Shown: positions 1 to 10,754 of the stretch, piece by piece
How positions within the stretch are numbered: position 1 is the first letter of the stretch
Layout of the letters: each line of letters starts with the position of its first letter
NCBI RefSeq assembly: GCF_007655135.1
Contig: NC_045132.1
Span: 2,356,001 to 2,420,000 of the forward strand
From: Punica granatum
Taxonomy: Eukaryota; Streptophyta; Magnoliopsida; Myrtales; Lythraceae
Reading direction: 5' to 3'
DNA: 64,000 nt
Program-made: the position numbers and the translations under genes
Notes under the pieces: generated by a model
Databases searched by the model: none
Told to the model about the DNA's origin: nothing
Seen by the model: the letters and a program-made list of their open reading frames with translations, nothing else

Positions 1-764
1 GAGCCCAATTAATATCTTCAATAGTTAAGTCGTCATCCCACCATTCACGAACATGTGATTGTGTCGGTAGGACGGGTTAAGGCCAACTATCAGGATCTTG
101 CAGGTTGGTAGTTCCGCTTGGGCCTGCTTGATCATTGGCCTAGGCTGTCTGCTGGGTAGTAGAACTGGACTGAGCCTGTGCTGGAGAGCTATCTAGAGGG
201 CCAATGTCCAGCTGCATGAGGGCTTCTGGATTAGGAGAATATTGGTCCTGAGAGACTATAGGAGGGACAACATTTTCCTCATTGTAGTCTTTCAAGGCCT
301 ACTCTTGTGCGCTGATAATCCTCCGGATAGTCCCATTCCATAGGAATTTGGGCTGGTGGCCATATAATCTATGGGACTACGCCATTCTTCTCACAGATGA
401 TCCTTTGGAATTCCCTATATTCATCTTCATCTTCAAGGATATCTGTGAGCAAAATCTTCCAGACCTCTGAAGAGTAGGTCCGCTGGAATTCTGAGGGTTC
501 TCCTGGGACTTGGGCTTGGGCCCGAGTGCTCCTTCTCCTTGCTGGACCAACATACCACATCTGTTGAAATAAGACAATGACATGTCTATCTCCTTGTGGC
601 AGTGGTCTTACCCTTCTTGCTTCTTCGGTGAAAAGTTCTTCTCATTGCTGAAGTGGTTTGAACCATTCTAGGAATTTGATAAAATGAGTGTCCAAATTCC
701 TAGCTTCAGTAGGGTAGCTGATCATGTCCTGAACTGCAACATAGCACCTAAAAAACCTGAGCAT

Positions 765-1420
765 TTATACTAGCTTGAACTGGATGCCAATGGTGTAGCA
801 ATGGCATGCATACCAGTAGAACCATTTCATGTCTTCAGGGTATGGCGCAATGGCGGAATATTTGAATGAATGAATGTACGGGAATTGTGGATGCATTCCA
901 AAAGGAAGGAGAGTGAGTCCTCCATAGTATCGAAATATCCTCCATTGATAATGCCAGAGGAGGTTGCGTGCCTCTGTCTGGAACCGTTTTTCCCGCACTA
1001 AGTCATGGACTTCTAGGGGTATATCTCCCCTTATTCTTCTAGGGCTTCTCCAATGAACTCCTGCGGCTTGATTTTGTGCTCGCAGGGTTGTGAACTGCAA
1101 CATTGAAAACATGCAGATTACAGGCAAAACCTGCAGAGTTTGCCGAGTCAGTGCTTGTTCCTTCCTTGACAAGAAGTCTGCTAGCGTGTTGTGTTTCCCC
1201 TTGATGTGTTTGACTTCAACGTCAAACTTAGAAAACCATTCTGCCCACCTGAGCAGTTGAGGGTGAGGCAGCTGCTTCTGCTTGAACTGCAACATCTTGG
1301 GGAAGCTAAACATATCCATCTCCACCAGGAATTTGTATCCAACCAGGTGGAACTCGAACTTCTTTATCCCATGCATGACCGCAAGGATTTCCTTAAAAGT
1401 GGAGTGATAGTGCTGTTCTG
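765..1420 (-). pseudogene. Pararetroviral RNase H domain and C-terminal region
   Basis: A minus-strand open frame (765-1376) begins inside RNase H: a YKFLVEMDMFSFPKM-type strand, then LLRWAEWFSKF and HIKGKHNTLADFLSR. The last block is the conserved C-terminal signature of Ty3/caulimovirid RNase H. Upstream (about 1420-1640) the frame is broken. Sequence downstream of RNase H (765 to 1) still looks partly coding on the minus strand and probably belongs to the same element. Confidence 0.75.
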
Positions 1421-2630
1421 ACGGTTTGAATTTTCCACTCCGGTGTCCACATATATGGTGCTTGCCATTGAGCTCTTCAAGTAGGACCGTTCTCCAGTAT
1501 TTGTCACTTGCATCTGCCTAGAGGATCCTTTTCCCTGTAGAGGGAATTGGGAGTGGAGGCAGGGACTGCAATTGAACCTTAAGCTCCTTGATCGCCTTTG
1601 TCTAAGTAGGACCCCACGCAGGGGCGTCCTTTTTTAGCATTTTCTCCAGTGGGCGAGTGAGCTTAGCTATCTTAGGAAGGAAGTCTCTGAGGGAGTTAAC
1701 TGTCCTAAGAAACTATTGGATTTACTTCTTGGTCAGTGGCTCCTCAGGGTACTTGAGTAGCTCCTGAGCCACATGTAGCTCTGGTTGGTACTGACCATTG
1801 GCAAGCTGCATGCCAAGGAAGTTGATCTCTCGTTGACCAATTACCATATTCTTCTCAGAGAGCATAATTCCATAATCTTGGACAATCTCTGAGAATCGTT
1901 AGAGCAGGTGGATATGGGCTTCTTCTGATGGGCTGAATAGAAGGATGTCATCAATGTATACTAGGGCCTGGCCCATGATAGGAGCAAAGACTTGACACAT
2001 GGCCTTCTGAAACAGCGATGGAACTGTCTTAAGCCCAAAATGCACGACCTTCCACTGATAATGGGCATTCGGGATACAAAACCCAATCTAAGGTCTGTTT
2101 TCTAGATGAATCTCGAGTTGCCAAAAGCTCACCTTCAGGTCAAATTTTGAAAACACCTTAGCCTCTGAGAGACTAGAGAAGAGGGTCTGTTTGTTTGGCA
2201 GTGGAAACTTGTCATCCTGTAGGAAATGGTTGAGGGGCTGGTAGTTGATGACCAGCCGCAGTTTTTCTCTGACTTGTTCAGACCGCTTGTTGACGTAAAA
2301 GGCCTCATAAGCCCATGGTGAATCAAAGGGCTCATGGCGTGAGAGGAATGCAAGGATTTATCAAAGGCAAAGCATATCTCCAAAGACTATAGTTCGGAAG
2401 ATTTTTACAAATGTGAAAGCAAAGCTCTCTGTTTACCCTCGGCTCTCTCACAAAATTGTAAATGCCACCTTAGTCAGTCACATGTTTAACCCTCCTGATA
2501 TAGCTCATAACGAACTGATGTTATTTGGTAGTTTTGTTGGATAAATGGCCTCTTGATGTAAATTCATTTTGTTTAATGAAAGTCTCTACCATTTATCCAA
2601 AAAAGAATCAAAGGGCTCTATGAGATCTTG
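1420..2630 (-). pseudogene. Pararetroviral reverse transcriptase domain (interrupted)
   Basis: On the minus strand the region encodes RT fingers/palm sequence. The YIDD catalytic box lies at 1947-1958 and is followed by a hydrophobic ILLFS strand, standard for Caulimoviridae. The RT start is split by a LINE fragment (2334-2604) flanked by a 14-bp duplication, and several stops interrupt the frame elsewhere. If the insert and one target copy are ignored, the reading frame continues across the junction, so the virus copy is older than the LINE insertion. Confidence 0.75.
2320..2618 (-). mobile_element. 5'-truncated LINE fragment inserted in the pararetrovirus (14-bp target duplication)
   Basis: The 14-bp sequence GAATCAAAGGGCTC occurs at 2320-2333 and again at 2605-2618. 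The 271 bp between them is unrelated to the pararetrovirus and ends on the plus strand in TTTATCCAAAAAA, an A-rich tail as at the 3' end of plant LINEs. The long perfect target duplication plus A-tail next to it is the mark of target-primed reverse transcription. By its tail the LINE itself is oriented on the plus strand; the strand given here is that of the host element. No coding domain is recognisable in so short a piece. Confidence 0.75.
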
Positions 2631-3413
2631 CTAGAGTAACTCAGTACATTTAGCGGTGGCAAGTTTTTGATGCTCAGGATTCATTCCCGAGTGACTGGTC
2701 TTAGTAGGATTGATGTCATCGTTCTTTTTGAAAGGCAGTCTGACAAAGAACTGCTCATTTTTCCACAATGGGTGAGAACACTTCTTGAGGAACTTCGAAT
2801 GAGAGTCCGCACAAGAATGCTGCTTTAGTTCCTGTACCAGTTCACTAAGGATTTGCTTGACTTCGTCTTCTTGCGCCATGAAGAGTCGAGGGGTCTGCAC
2901 ATACGGTAGAAAGTAGTGCTTAAAACGGACTCCTTCTAGCGTCATCCTAAGCTTGTTGACTTTGGTGATTATATCACAACCGACGACAATATCTTTCCTG
3001 GGCAGTTCTGAACCCAATACCCTAGTAATGATATTACATCCAGGAAAGAACTGGATCTTGATAGATCGGCTGATGAGATGGGTGGAGAACACCTCATTGG
3101 AGGCAGTGCTGAAGTGCTTTGTGTGCGGCTTCCAGCACTCTTTGGGTAGTACCGCCGGGTTCATGATCGTATGGGCAGCTCCAGTGTCAAGGAACGCAAT
3201 AACCTTGATAGGTTTCGCGTACTTAGAAGTGTAGATTGAAACTGAAACATGATGAACTGAATTCATCAAATTTATCACTTTAGTATCCTCGGCTGCCATG
3301 TAGCATGTGTCTAAGTCAGACCCTGAAAACCCAGAGTCTGAATCAGCTAGAACTTCTAGGGTCGCTATGGAAGATGGCCCAGCTTCTTCATCCATAGAGA
3401 AAAGGGATTTCAC
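2631..3413 (-). pseudogene. Pararetroviral aspartic protease domain, continuing towards RT
   Basis: An open minus-strand frame of about 260 codons carries a retropepsin-type active-site motif, FLDTGAAHT, about 80 residues in. A hydrophobic flap-like stretch and a PRKDIVVGCDI block follow; these are typical of the protease between capsid and RT in Caulimoviridae. The frame ends at a stop just upstream of the LINE insertion. It is the longest intact piece of the element, but it is only part of a broken polyprotein. Confidence 0.75.
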
Positions 3414-3489
3414 ATCATCTTTCTCTAGTGAGATTCATGTGGCATTCTCTAGCTGCTAAACAAGCTTTACCCCTTGCTTCGGAGCCCTT

Positions 3490-4430
3490 GGACAGTTCTT
3501 AGCGAAGTGGCCTAGTCGATTGCAAATATAACACTTAGAGGATTTGTACTTTTTTCCGAATCTCCACTTCTTCCTCAGGTACTTCTATTTCTTTCTAGAA
3601 TATCTTCTAGGCTTTGCTTTGGACATTTTCCACTTCTTGTAGTGCTTCTTCTTCTTAGTTGGGCAGCTACAGTCCTTGTCTTTAAAAGAGCACTTGATGT
3701 ATAACTAAGGTCGTTTGCAGGCCTTCTCTATTGACTTATCTCCCTTTAGGACTTCCTTGATGGCTTGCTTTTTCATGCAGGCATTTTCAAGGGCTACGTG
3801 GATCTCCTAGTGGATTTCTCCAACAGTGCAGTCAATGACTCTTTTGCCTCTTGTCTGCAGTAACCTTTTCGCTGGTCCTGCCAGTGATGCAGGAATAGAG
3901 GAGAGGAAGACTTGTTTTAGGGAAATATCTGCCCTGAGCTCATAGAATAGCCGGACCATGTGTTTGAAGTGCAAATCCAAATGTTTCCTCTTGTAGGAAC
4001 AACACTTCATCTCAAAGAACTCTTTTCTTTTGAGCACTCTGAGGTCTTCAAAATGCCCTATAAAATGCACATGCAGAACTGGAGCTGGTCCTGCTCAGTT
4101 AGTCCTATCCACCAATTTCGTAATGTCCCAGTAAACCAGGATACAAACTCAGACATGAGTTCGTGGTTGTTTTGAATGGTGAGTGCTCGGGTGCTTAGGT
4201 AAGCTAAAAACTCATGGAGCCTATCTGGCCACCTGAAGTAAAGGATGTCGTCTAGGGTGAAGACGAAATTCTCTCTTGAGGGTGCTGCTGCTGCCACTGG
4301 AGGCGGTGGATCCGCCATTTCTGATCTAGCGTCCTCTGAATCAACTCCATCTCCCCTCCCCATCATCTTTACAGGGGGATAAGAGTCTTCTATTTCCCAT
4401 GAGTCCTCTGACTCTTCGGGAGAGGTTTTT
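3490..4430 (-). pseudogene. Capsid-like domain with CCHC zinc knuckle (broken)
   Basis: Minus-strand frames 4058-4366 and 3807-4070 carry the capsid core: an aromatic stretch (FRWPDR near the N-terminal side), a W-W pair, a conserved EFFEMKCCSY block and an LKQVFLSSIP block, as seen in plant pararetroviral coat proteins. Downstream, 3492-3533 encodes a perfect C-x2-C-x4-H-x4-C zinc knuckle preceded by Lys/Arg-rich sequence, the usual nucleic-acid-binding motif at the capsid C-terminus. The two capsid frames overlap at 4058-4070 in different phases, so a frameshift lies there, and stops follow before the knuckle. Confidence 0.7.
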
Positions 4431-5880
4431 TATTCTTGTTCTTCCTCTGATGCTGAGTCAGACGCTTCATCCTTTACCAGCATCTGATCATTTTCGCACT
4501 GCTCCTTAAGAAAAGAGCTCAGAGGATTCTCTTTAGAGAAAACCATGAAGGCTTCTCGTGTTTCTTCTTCTTCTTCTTCACTATCTCCATTCTTCTTTTC
4601 TTTTTCCTCTTTGGGGGCCTAGAGGCAGATGAAACTAGTCCTGGAGGGGTTTCGAACACCTTCTTCTTTCTTTATGTTCTTCTTCTTGCTGCTTCTGTAG
4701 CCTGTCTCGCCTTTTCCCTTAATTCCACAAGTATAGCCTTTTTGGGCTGTTGTTCTTCCTGAGAAGGACAGAACAATGAAAGCCTTGCCGACTTGGCTCT
4801 TTCTCCAAGTGGTCTCTCCAAAAAGTTGAAGAGACTTGTGGTTGGGGAAGTTGGCGGTGATGGTGCTTGAGTCCCAGAGAGAATTGCAATCTGATTTTTG
4901 AGCTTACGAATCTCTTCTTCTTTTCGATCTAGATCAATCTGGAAATAGGAGACAGGAGGAGTATCCTGGATCTCATTAAAGATGCTTTTGGAGTGTACGG
5001 AGGAGTGACTGGATCTCTTGATGGTGCTTGTCAACCTTGTTATCAAGCTGGCTGACTTTTGAAGTTAAGGCGTCCACTTAGTTCCAATAGAGGAGAGTAC
5101 ATGGTTTTGTGAGACCACGTTCTCAAACTGCCAGTTAGGATAGCTTCTCCCCTAGTGACTGACTTAGGGTTTCCCCTTTCATCACGGTTAGTCAGATTTG
5201 GAACTTTAAAGGCATGGGTATGCCTTCCATCACCATCTGTAAACTGTCCCAGTTGGGAGAACTGTTCATCATAGCTTGGTGAGGTTAGACGGAACATACA
5301 GGTGGGAGCTGCTTGTGGAATGGCAGCTATTTCGCCTTTTTGCTCCATCTTATGGACAAGCCTCTCAGAAATAGAGGCTGGCATCATATCTTTGAGATAG
5401 TCCCGAATTTCTTCAAGATTCTCCCACTTCTGCTTCCTGACCCACTTGAGAATGGGCTTATAGCTAGGTAGCACCTTTTTCTTCTTCAGAACGGTCGATA
5501 AACCTGTGTCTGCACCCGGATATGTCTTGGGATCTGCTTTCTTCTTGGCCTCCCCTGAGCAAGGAAGTTCCTTTCGCTTCTTCCTGTAGCAGTCATCACA
5601 GTCGCCATAGTCGCAGACATCTCAGTAACAGTGTTTTCCTCCTGGTTCTCGGAAGAAATACACTGGCATCCCATTACTCATAAAAGAGTGGACGGGATGC
5701 ATCTGCTTCTGCACCTTCGGGTTGTCACGTACTCCTTTTTCTGCCGACTGCATCATCATCATCGTTTGGAACATGGGAGGAGCAGATGGCTCTGGGTTCT
5801 CAATCGGACGGTGGCCGAAAGAGATCACGACCTTTTTGTCTGGTCTTTTTCCAAACTTGGGCTCGGAGGACTGGATCGGT
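4430..5880 (-). pseudogene. Pararetroviral inter-domain region with coiled-coil segment (broken)
   Basis: Between the movement and capsid domains, open minus-strand stretches lie at 5622-6098, 5043-5474 and 4672-5046. They are rich in Lys, Glu, Pro and Ser. The 4672-5046 stretch includes a segment of alternating charged residues with a heptad-like pattern (about 4870-4930), plausibly a coiled coil as found in virion-associated regions of Caulimoviridae. The pieces sit in different frames, so the region has frameshifts. Function is inferred only from position in the polyprotein. Confidence 0.5.
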
Positions 5881-6740
5881 TGAGCATTCTGATGGAGACG
5901 CTCATAGTTGGTGACCCATGTCTCTAGAAGCAGCTTCACAAGATCAGCTCTGGCGATCTGTCTGGGAACATGGACGCATGCAGGTGCGTTCACAGAATCC
6001 ACAGAGATGATAAGGGCCTCTTCGGACCCTGGGAGCGAGAGATCCAGAGCATGGTTCTGGATCCGGTAGGCCATCTGGTAGTGGAGAGTGGCCGCCACGG
6101 AATCTTAAACATGAGAAGCTCCAGTGATCTGGAGCTGGACCTTGAGGGCTATTAGAAGCCGTGGACCTAAGAGAGCCATGTTGAAGTTGGGGAAGAACGT
6201 GACAAAGACTGTCCCAGCATTAAGGGTAGTCTCTATCGTCCCTATGCAGGCATGCTAGTACTCCAGAAATCTGGTGTCCAACAAAGCCATGCGTACCACC
6301 ACGGGCAAACCATTCCTGCCGTAGTAACTGAGGGCAAGTCGGATTGCACCGAAGTGAAGATGCGTATACCCCTGAGAGATCCACTGTCATGGAAACTTTG
6401 GAGGGATTTGGAGAGTCACGAACTGTTCAGCTTCCGAGGCTTGAATAGGATGCTGGTCAAACCTCGTAGATTGGACATATTCCTTGACCTAGTGAGGAGA
6501 CTAGCGAATGAGCTGTCAGATAGATCTGATGGGAGAAAAGGAAGGTTGTTTAGAGAAAGCGGTATATGGGTTTATGAGATGGAGGTCAATAGAAGAGATC
6601 TTGTCATCCTCATTGAGGTAAGATACCTCATAATGGGCATCTAATTTACTTATGAAGGACTTTTAGAAGGAAGTCTCAACGGAGAGGGTAACATCGGTAG
6701 TTGAGGGAGTAGTTTCAGAAGAGGAGGTAATGGTGTTTGT
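5880..6740 (-). pseudogene. Movement-protein-like domain of the endogenous pararetrovirus (broken)
   Basis: Conceptual minus-strand translation gives hydrophobic blocks typical of the caulimovirid movement protein (30K-superfamily type) at the N-terminus of the polyprotein, in roughly 6400-5880. In-frame stops fall within the domain, for example a TAA just before base 6100 and several between 6450 and 6600. In living relatives the domain mediates cell-to-cell transport. Assignment rests on position at the start of the polyprotein and on pattern resemblance, not on an alignment. The start of the polyprotein is not certain. Confidence 0.6.
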
Positions 6741-6750
6741 AAACTCCAGG

Positions 6751-8065
6751 CATTGGGAAGTCAATTGAATTTACTATTTAATCTTCAAATTCAACGGCTT
6801 AGTTTAATTAAACTTCCCGCATTATGGGCTTTTCTGAAAAGCAAACGTTAGACCGAAAGGTGTTCCTCTCCTTTTCAAAGTAGTATATTAGGTGTATTTA
6901 TTAACTGGATGAAGTTTTGGCAAAAAATTAAGAATGTGCCACCGTAGCTTTTCTTTCCCCCCCTTTTTCCCATCTCTCAGTAGCTAATTTGAATATCATG
7001 AATTAGAATGAGTATAAGTACTGCTTAAAGAAAACAATAAATTAAAATCACTATTGTTAATTATTTATATAAGAAAGGGGACGTGGTATTCCTGAAACTT
7101 TTATGACATGATGAATGGAAAAAAAGAACAAATAAAGAGTATAATTAAAATAAGGACTCTTTTTTTCGATGGAGAAATAAGGACACTTTAAAATGCTAGG
7201 AATGAATAAAGACTAAATTTGTGACAATATTTCAAAATTTTTGTGCAGACCAGGTTTCACATATGGGGTCAATTTAAAATCTTATACGAACTTAATTAAT
7301 TTTATATGTAATAAAATTAAAACTTGCAGCATTAAAGAAGAAGAGGAAATTAGTAAGCAATGAAATAGAAAAATAGGAAAACTCAAGACTCAAGAGCTGA
7401 CATGGGACCTAATAGTTAATAATGTGCAAAATGGGACTTCTTTTCATTATATAAAATTAAAATACATGATAGAAGAACTTGTTTTCATATTCTAGAAACT
7501 AAAAAATTCAACTGTTTCTCACCAAAAAAATGTAACATTTACCAATGAATAGAAATTCCAAGAAATTTTTTATTTATCTCTTGTCACGACACGAATTGAT
7601 GGAATAATAATACGTAGATTGTTCTTGTATACCCTATTAACTCATATCCTTTGCTTTCCTCTTTTTTGAGTTGGTTTCTTCTGAGCAATATTTGTATGAA
7701 TTTTGCTAGGTCGTAGTCTAGTCCCTGAAATTTTTTATTAATTTTACTTTATTTTTAATTATTTTAGATTTTAGTATATTATCTTCACGGACTTTTTAAA
7801 ATCTTTCTCAATGATCTTTAATTTCTAAATTTATTTTTTACTTTTTGGGAAAATCTTTACTAATTAATTTTATTTTTTTAGAATTTTTAGATATAATATA
7901 TTTATTTTATGAATTTAAGATATATGTTGAGTAAACCTTTTAATTGTTATTTCGTGAGAGAACGAAGAAAAGGAGAGGAAGAGGAATATCATGTAGTATT
8001 CATATATATATTCAAAAATATATAGGTTATTGATTTTGTAGACAGATATGTGTCAGCTCCTAATC
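6751..8065. other. AT-rich intergenic DNA, no gene seen
   Basis: Very AT-rich sequence between the pararetrovirus and the hAT element. No open frame with recognisable domains, no clear terminal repeats and no RNA gene were seen. Confidence 0.5.
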
Positions 8066-8073
8066 AAATAAAT

Positions 8074-8732
8074 TAGGGGTGTGCACGGATACCGGATATA
8101 CTTGGAACCGGTTGAAACCTACCCGTTAGGGTAGGATCCAGATAGCTCGCATTGAAAATATGGTAGAATCCGAGTATTAAAATAAAGAACCAATGAAAAC
8201 CGATTCCGAATCCGGGTATTGCATATAGGTACCCAAAACCGGAATCAGAACCTGTATCCAGACCCGGATTCACTAATTAAAAAAAAAGCCTATTGAACTG
8301 AAAACCTGAAACCAAACCTAACCAAACCAGTACCCACCCTATCGTTGTCTTCTCTCTGTCTGAGATCTCCAAACCTAATCTGAGCTCGATTTCCCCCTTT
8401 CTCATTCTCTTTCTCGATTTCTAATATGAGCTCTCCAAACCTAGCCGCTGCTCGCTATCTTCTCCATTCCCAATGTATTCTGGATTAATCTAAATCTATG
8501 TCAAAATTCTGTTTTGCAAGATTGCTGATTATGTATGAGACATTTTCAAATTTATTTAACGACAAAAAAAATTTACAAGTTACAACAGGGTATCCGGAAC
8601 CTATGGTATAATATAGGTTCCGGATTTAGGATTCAACAGGGTAGGGTCCGATTCTAAAATTTTGGAACCTATTCCTTACAGAGTAAGGTCTGGATATCGT
8701 AAAAAAATGGTACCCGGATCCAAACACCCCTA
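8074..8732. mobile_element. Non-autonomous hAT-superfamily element, complete
   Basis: The element begins TAGGGGTGTGCA and ends ACACCCCTA, giving short terminal inverted repeats of the plant hAT type (TAGGGGTGT shared at both ends). It is flanked by a perfect 8-bp target duplication AAATAAAT at 8066-8073 and 8733-8740, the size made by hAT transposases. Subterminal regions at both ends repeat CCGGAT/GGATCC-like motifs in opposite orientation, as expected for transposase binding sites. At 659 bp with no transposase frame it must depend on an autonomous relative. Confidence 0.88.
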
Positions 8733-8740
8733 AAATAAAT

Positions 8741-10700
8741 ATGAGACGGAGATAGGAAATGAGGGCAGAAGATGTGCATTTCATATCTAGCACCATGTTG
8801 CTTATGGGGTTGCACCAATCTTTTTCAATTTGAACTATTTCTATGGCGCTTATGATGGTTTATATGACTAGATAGGATAAAGACACAAAACGAGAAGGAA
8901 CATAGATAAGTTCTAGGTATTCTCTTTTGTCGAGGGTCAAAGATTAAAAATCACACATCAAAACCTGAGAACTGGGTAGAGTCTCGCGGTTTGAGCAGGT
9001 ACTTTAATTAAAAAAAATTAATAGCATATAATAATTTCTCGAGATCATGTTATTTTTTTAGAAATTTCTTTTTAATATCTATTGAAAAGTTAAAAATACT
9101 TTCTAACTTTATAGGAAATATTTTAATATTTATTCACTATTTTCAATATAAAATTAATTGTTATGATTTATCAAATTTAAATATTCAAATACATGAATCG
9201 CTTTTCAAAAAAATTCATTATCAATGATCAGCAATTGGAGCTCCCATGACTCGCGCTAAGTACATTCAATCACGAGTTAAGAACTATCAGATAGAGCTTT
9301 CATGTATTGAGCTTCAGCTTTTATATATTGTAATAGATAGATATGCTCATCACATAAGATGGTTTTTCAAGATTATATCTGCTCGTCGGGTTGGGACGGG
9401 ATAAAGAGGGGTGATTGAATGGGAGTTCAAATCCTAAAAATATTGAATATCCCAATCATGTATTTGGTGTAAAACAAGATTTAGGATTAGGCTATTTGCG
9501 TGAACTGACCAACGTGTCCATGAAGATATATGGTCTTTTAATTTTAAAAAATATTTAATTATTAAAATTACATATTAAAAAAAAGGAACAGGAAGCACGA
9601 ATGAAGGAGGAAAAGAGGGAGGAGGGAAGTTGGCCCCACGTGGGCACCACCGCTTCGGCGAGATCGCCAGCAACCCCAGAAGTCGCCAACGACTTCACTT
9701 GGATGGTGGTGACCAACGTTGGGGCCTCCAAAAACCACCGGCGAACTTGAATCAGCCGTGGTGGCAATTTTTGGGGCCGCTAGCAACCTTGCTGGGAAGG
9801 CGATGGTTGGTGTGAGGCTATCGACGCTCCTCTCCCTTGTTCAACATTTTGATGGCACATTTGATGAATTCAAGGGTAGAGCTGGGTATTTCTTTCATTT
9901 TCGTCTTAAGGGAAATTACATTGCAGTGCCAAATCCTCTCTATGGGGAAGAATGCCCTTGCTTTTTTTTTTCTAATAATTACGCCCATGCCATTGTGTCT
10001 TATTCGGCATGCTGAATTCGCATGAAATAGCAACACTCTCGTCTTAAATATAATCTGTATCCCCTCATATCCACCGCTGACCTAAATTATTTGCTTGATT
10101 ATATCCGATTAAATCCCAATCCTTATCCCTATCCCTATCTATCACAGCCAAACATAAGAATTTTGAAATCCTTATCCAAATTCTAAACAGGTCTACATTA
10201 GTTTACCCTTAGGACATGCATTAGCCCATAAAACCAAATTTTGAAATATGCTAAATGTTCTTGGAGATGGGTTCATTTCCGAAAATACTTTATACAATAA
10301 GCATTATACCACTAGTTTCTATACTCCTTTTACTTTTGTTCCTTGTCTCAGTAACCGCTAGTCTTTCGATTTTGCTAAATTATCATAAGTGGCTCCACAT
10401 GAGATCGACGGACTACTTGCTAGTAAAAATTAACTTGATGTAAGTGTATCCATCGATTTCTATAATACTTACTATGCTAGAACAACTCAAGCGTCAAACT
10501 TACCACATGATCACTAATTAATGTACTGTAAAAGAACAATGTGTGAAACTGAACTGAAGAGGCGACATCGTGAATTAATTTTGGGGGGTGGGGGGGGGGG
10601 GGGGGGGGAGGGAAATCGATCACAACTCCCATGAGAGTCGCGATCACAATCCGGCTCTTGAATGGGATGAAAATCATTCTATGAACTATGCTGTGGCTTG
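8741..10700. other. Intergenic DNA with transposon debris, no gene supported
   Basis: The stretch is AT-rich with a GC-richer island at 9600-9830 (short overlapping frames on both strands with no known domain). Similar small GC-rich islands sit inside foldback elements elsewhere in this window (40.8 kb, 52.6 kb, 53.7 kb), so this is probably the interior of a non-autonomous transposon. Sequences near 9390-9480 and 10050-10160 look weakly inverted relative to each other, but no clean termini were found. Confidence 0.4.
10582..10612 (+). repeat. Poly-G tract
   Basis: A run of about 28 bases that are almost all G (one T and one A) lies about 140 bp past the stop of the DUF4220 gene; on the coding strand of that gene it is poly-C. 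It could form a G-quadruplex on the plus strand. Its exact length is uncertain because long homopolymers are easily miscounted. Confidence 0.7.
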
Positions 10701-10754
10701 TCAACCATCATGTAGAGTTTAACACGGGAAACACGAATTCCGGCGGGCATTATG

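Larger units (their letters stand above)
1..6750 (-). mobile_element. Endogenous pararetrovirus (Caulimoviridae, Petuvirus/florendovirus-like), degenerate
   Basis: Read on the minus strand, the region encodes in order a movement-protein-like domain, a charged/coiled-coil region, a capsid-like domain with a CCHC zinc knuckle, a retroviral-type aspartic protease, a reverse transcriptase with a YIDD box, and an RNase H. This single-polyprotein order is that of Caulimoviridae and resembles Petuvirus/florendovirus endogenous copies in plants. The frame is broken repeatedly by stops and frameshifts, and a LINE fragment interrupts it at 2334-2604, so it cannot give a functional product. No LTRs were found at the right edge. 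The 5' boundary near 6750 is approximate, and the 3' part runs off the window at base 1. The genus is inferred from domain order and general resemblance only. Confidence 0.85.

Noticed and set aside
9390..10200. PIF/Harbinger- or hAT-type element with weak inverted ends
   Set aside because: Similarity between the two ends is too weak and no target duplication was found.
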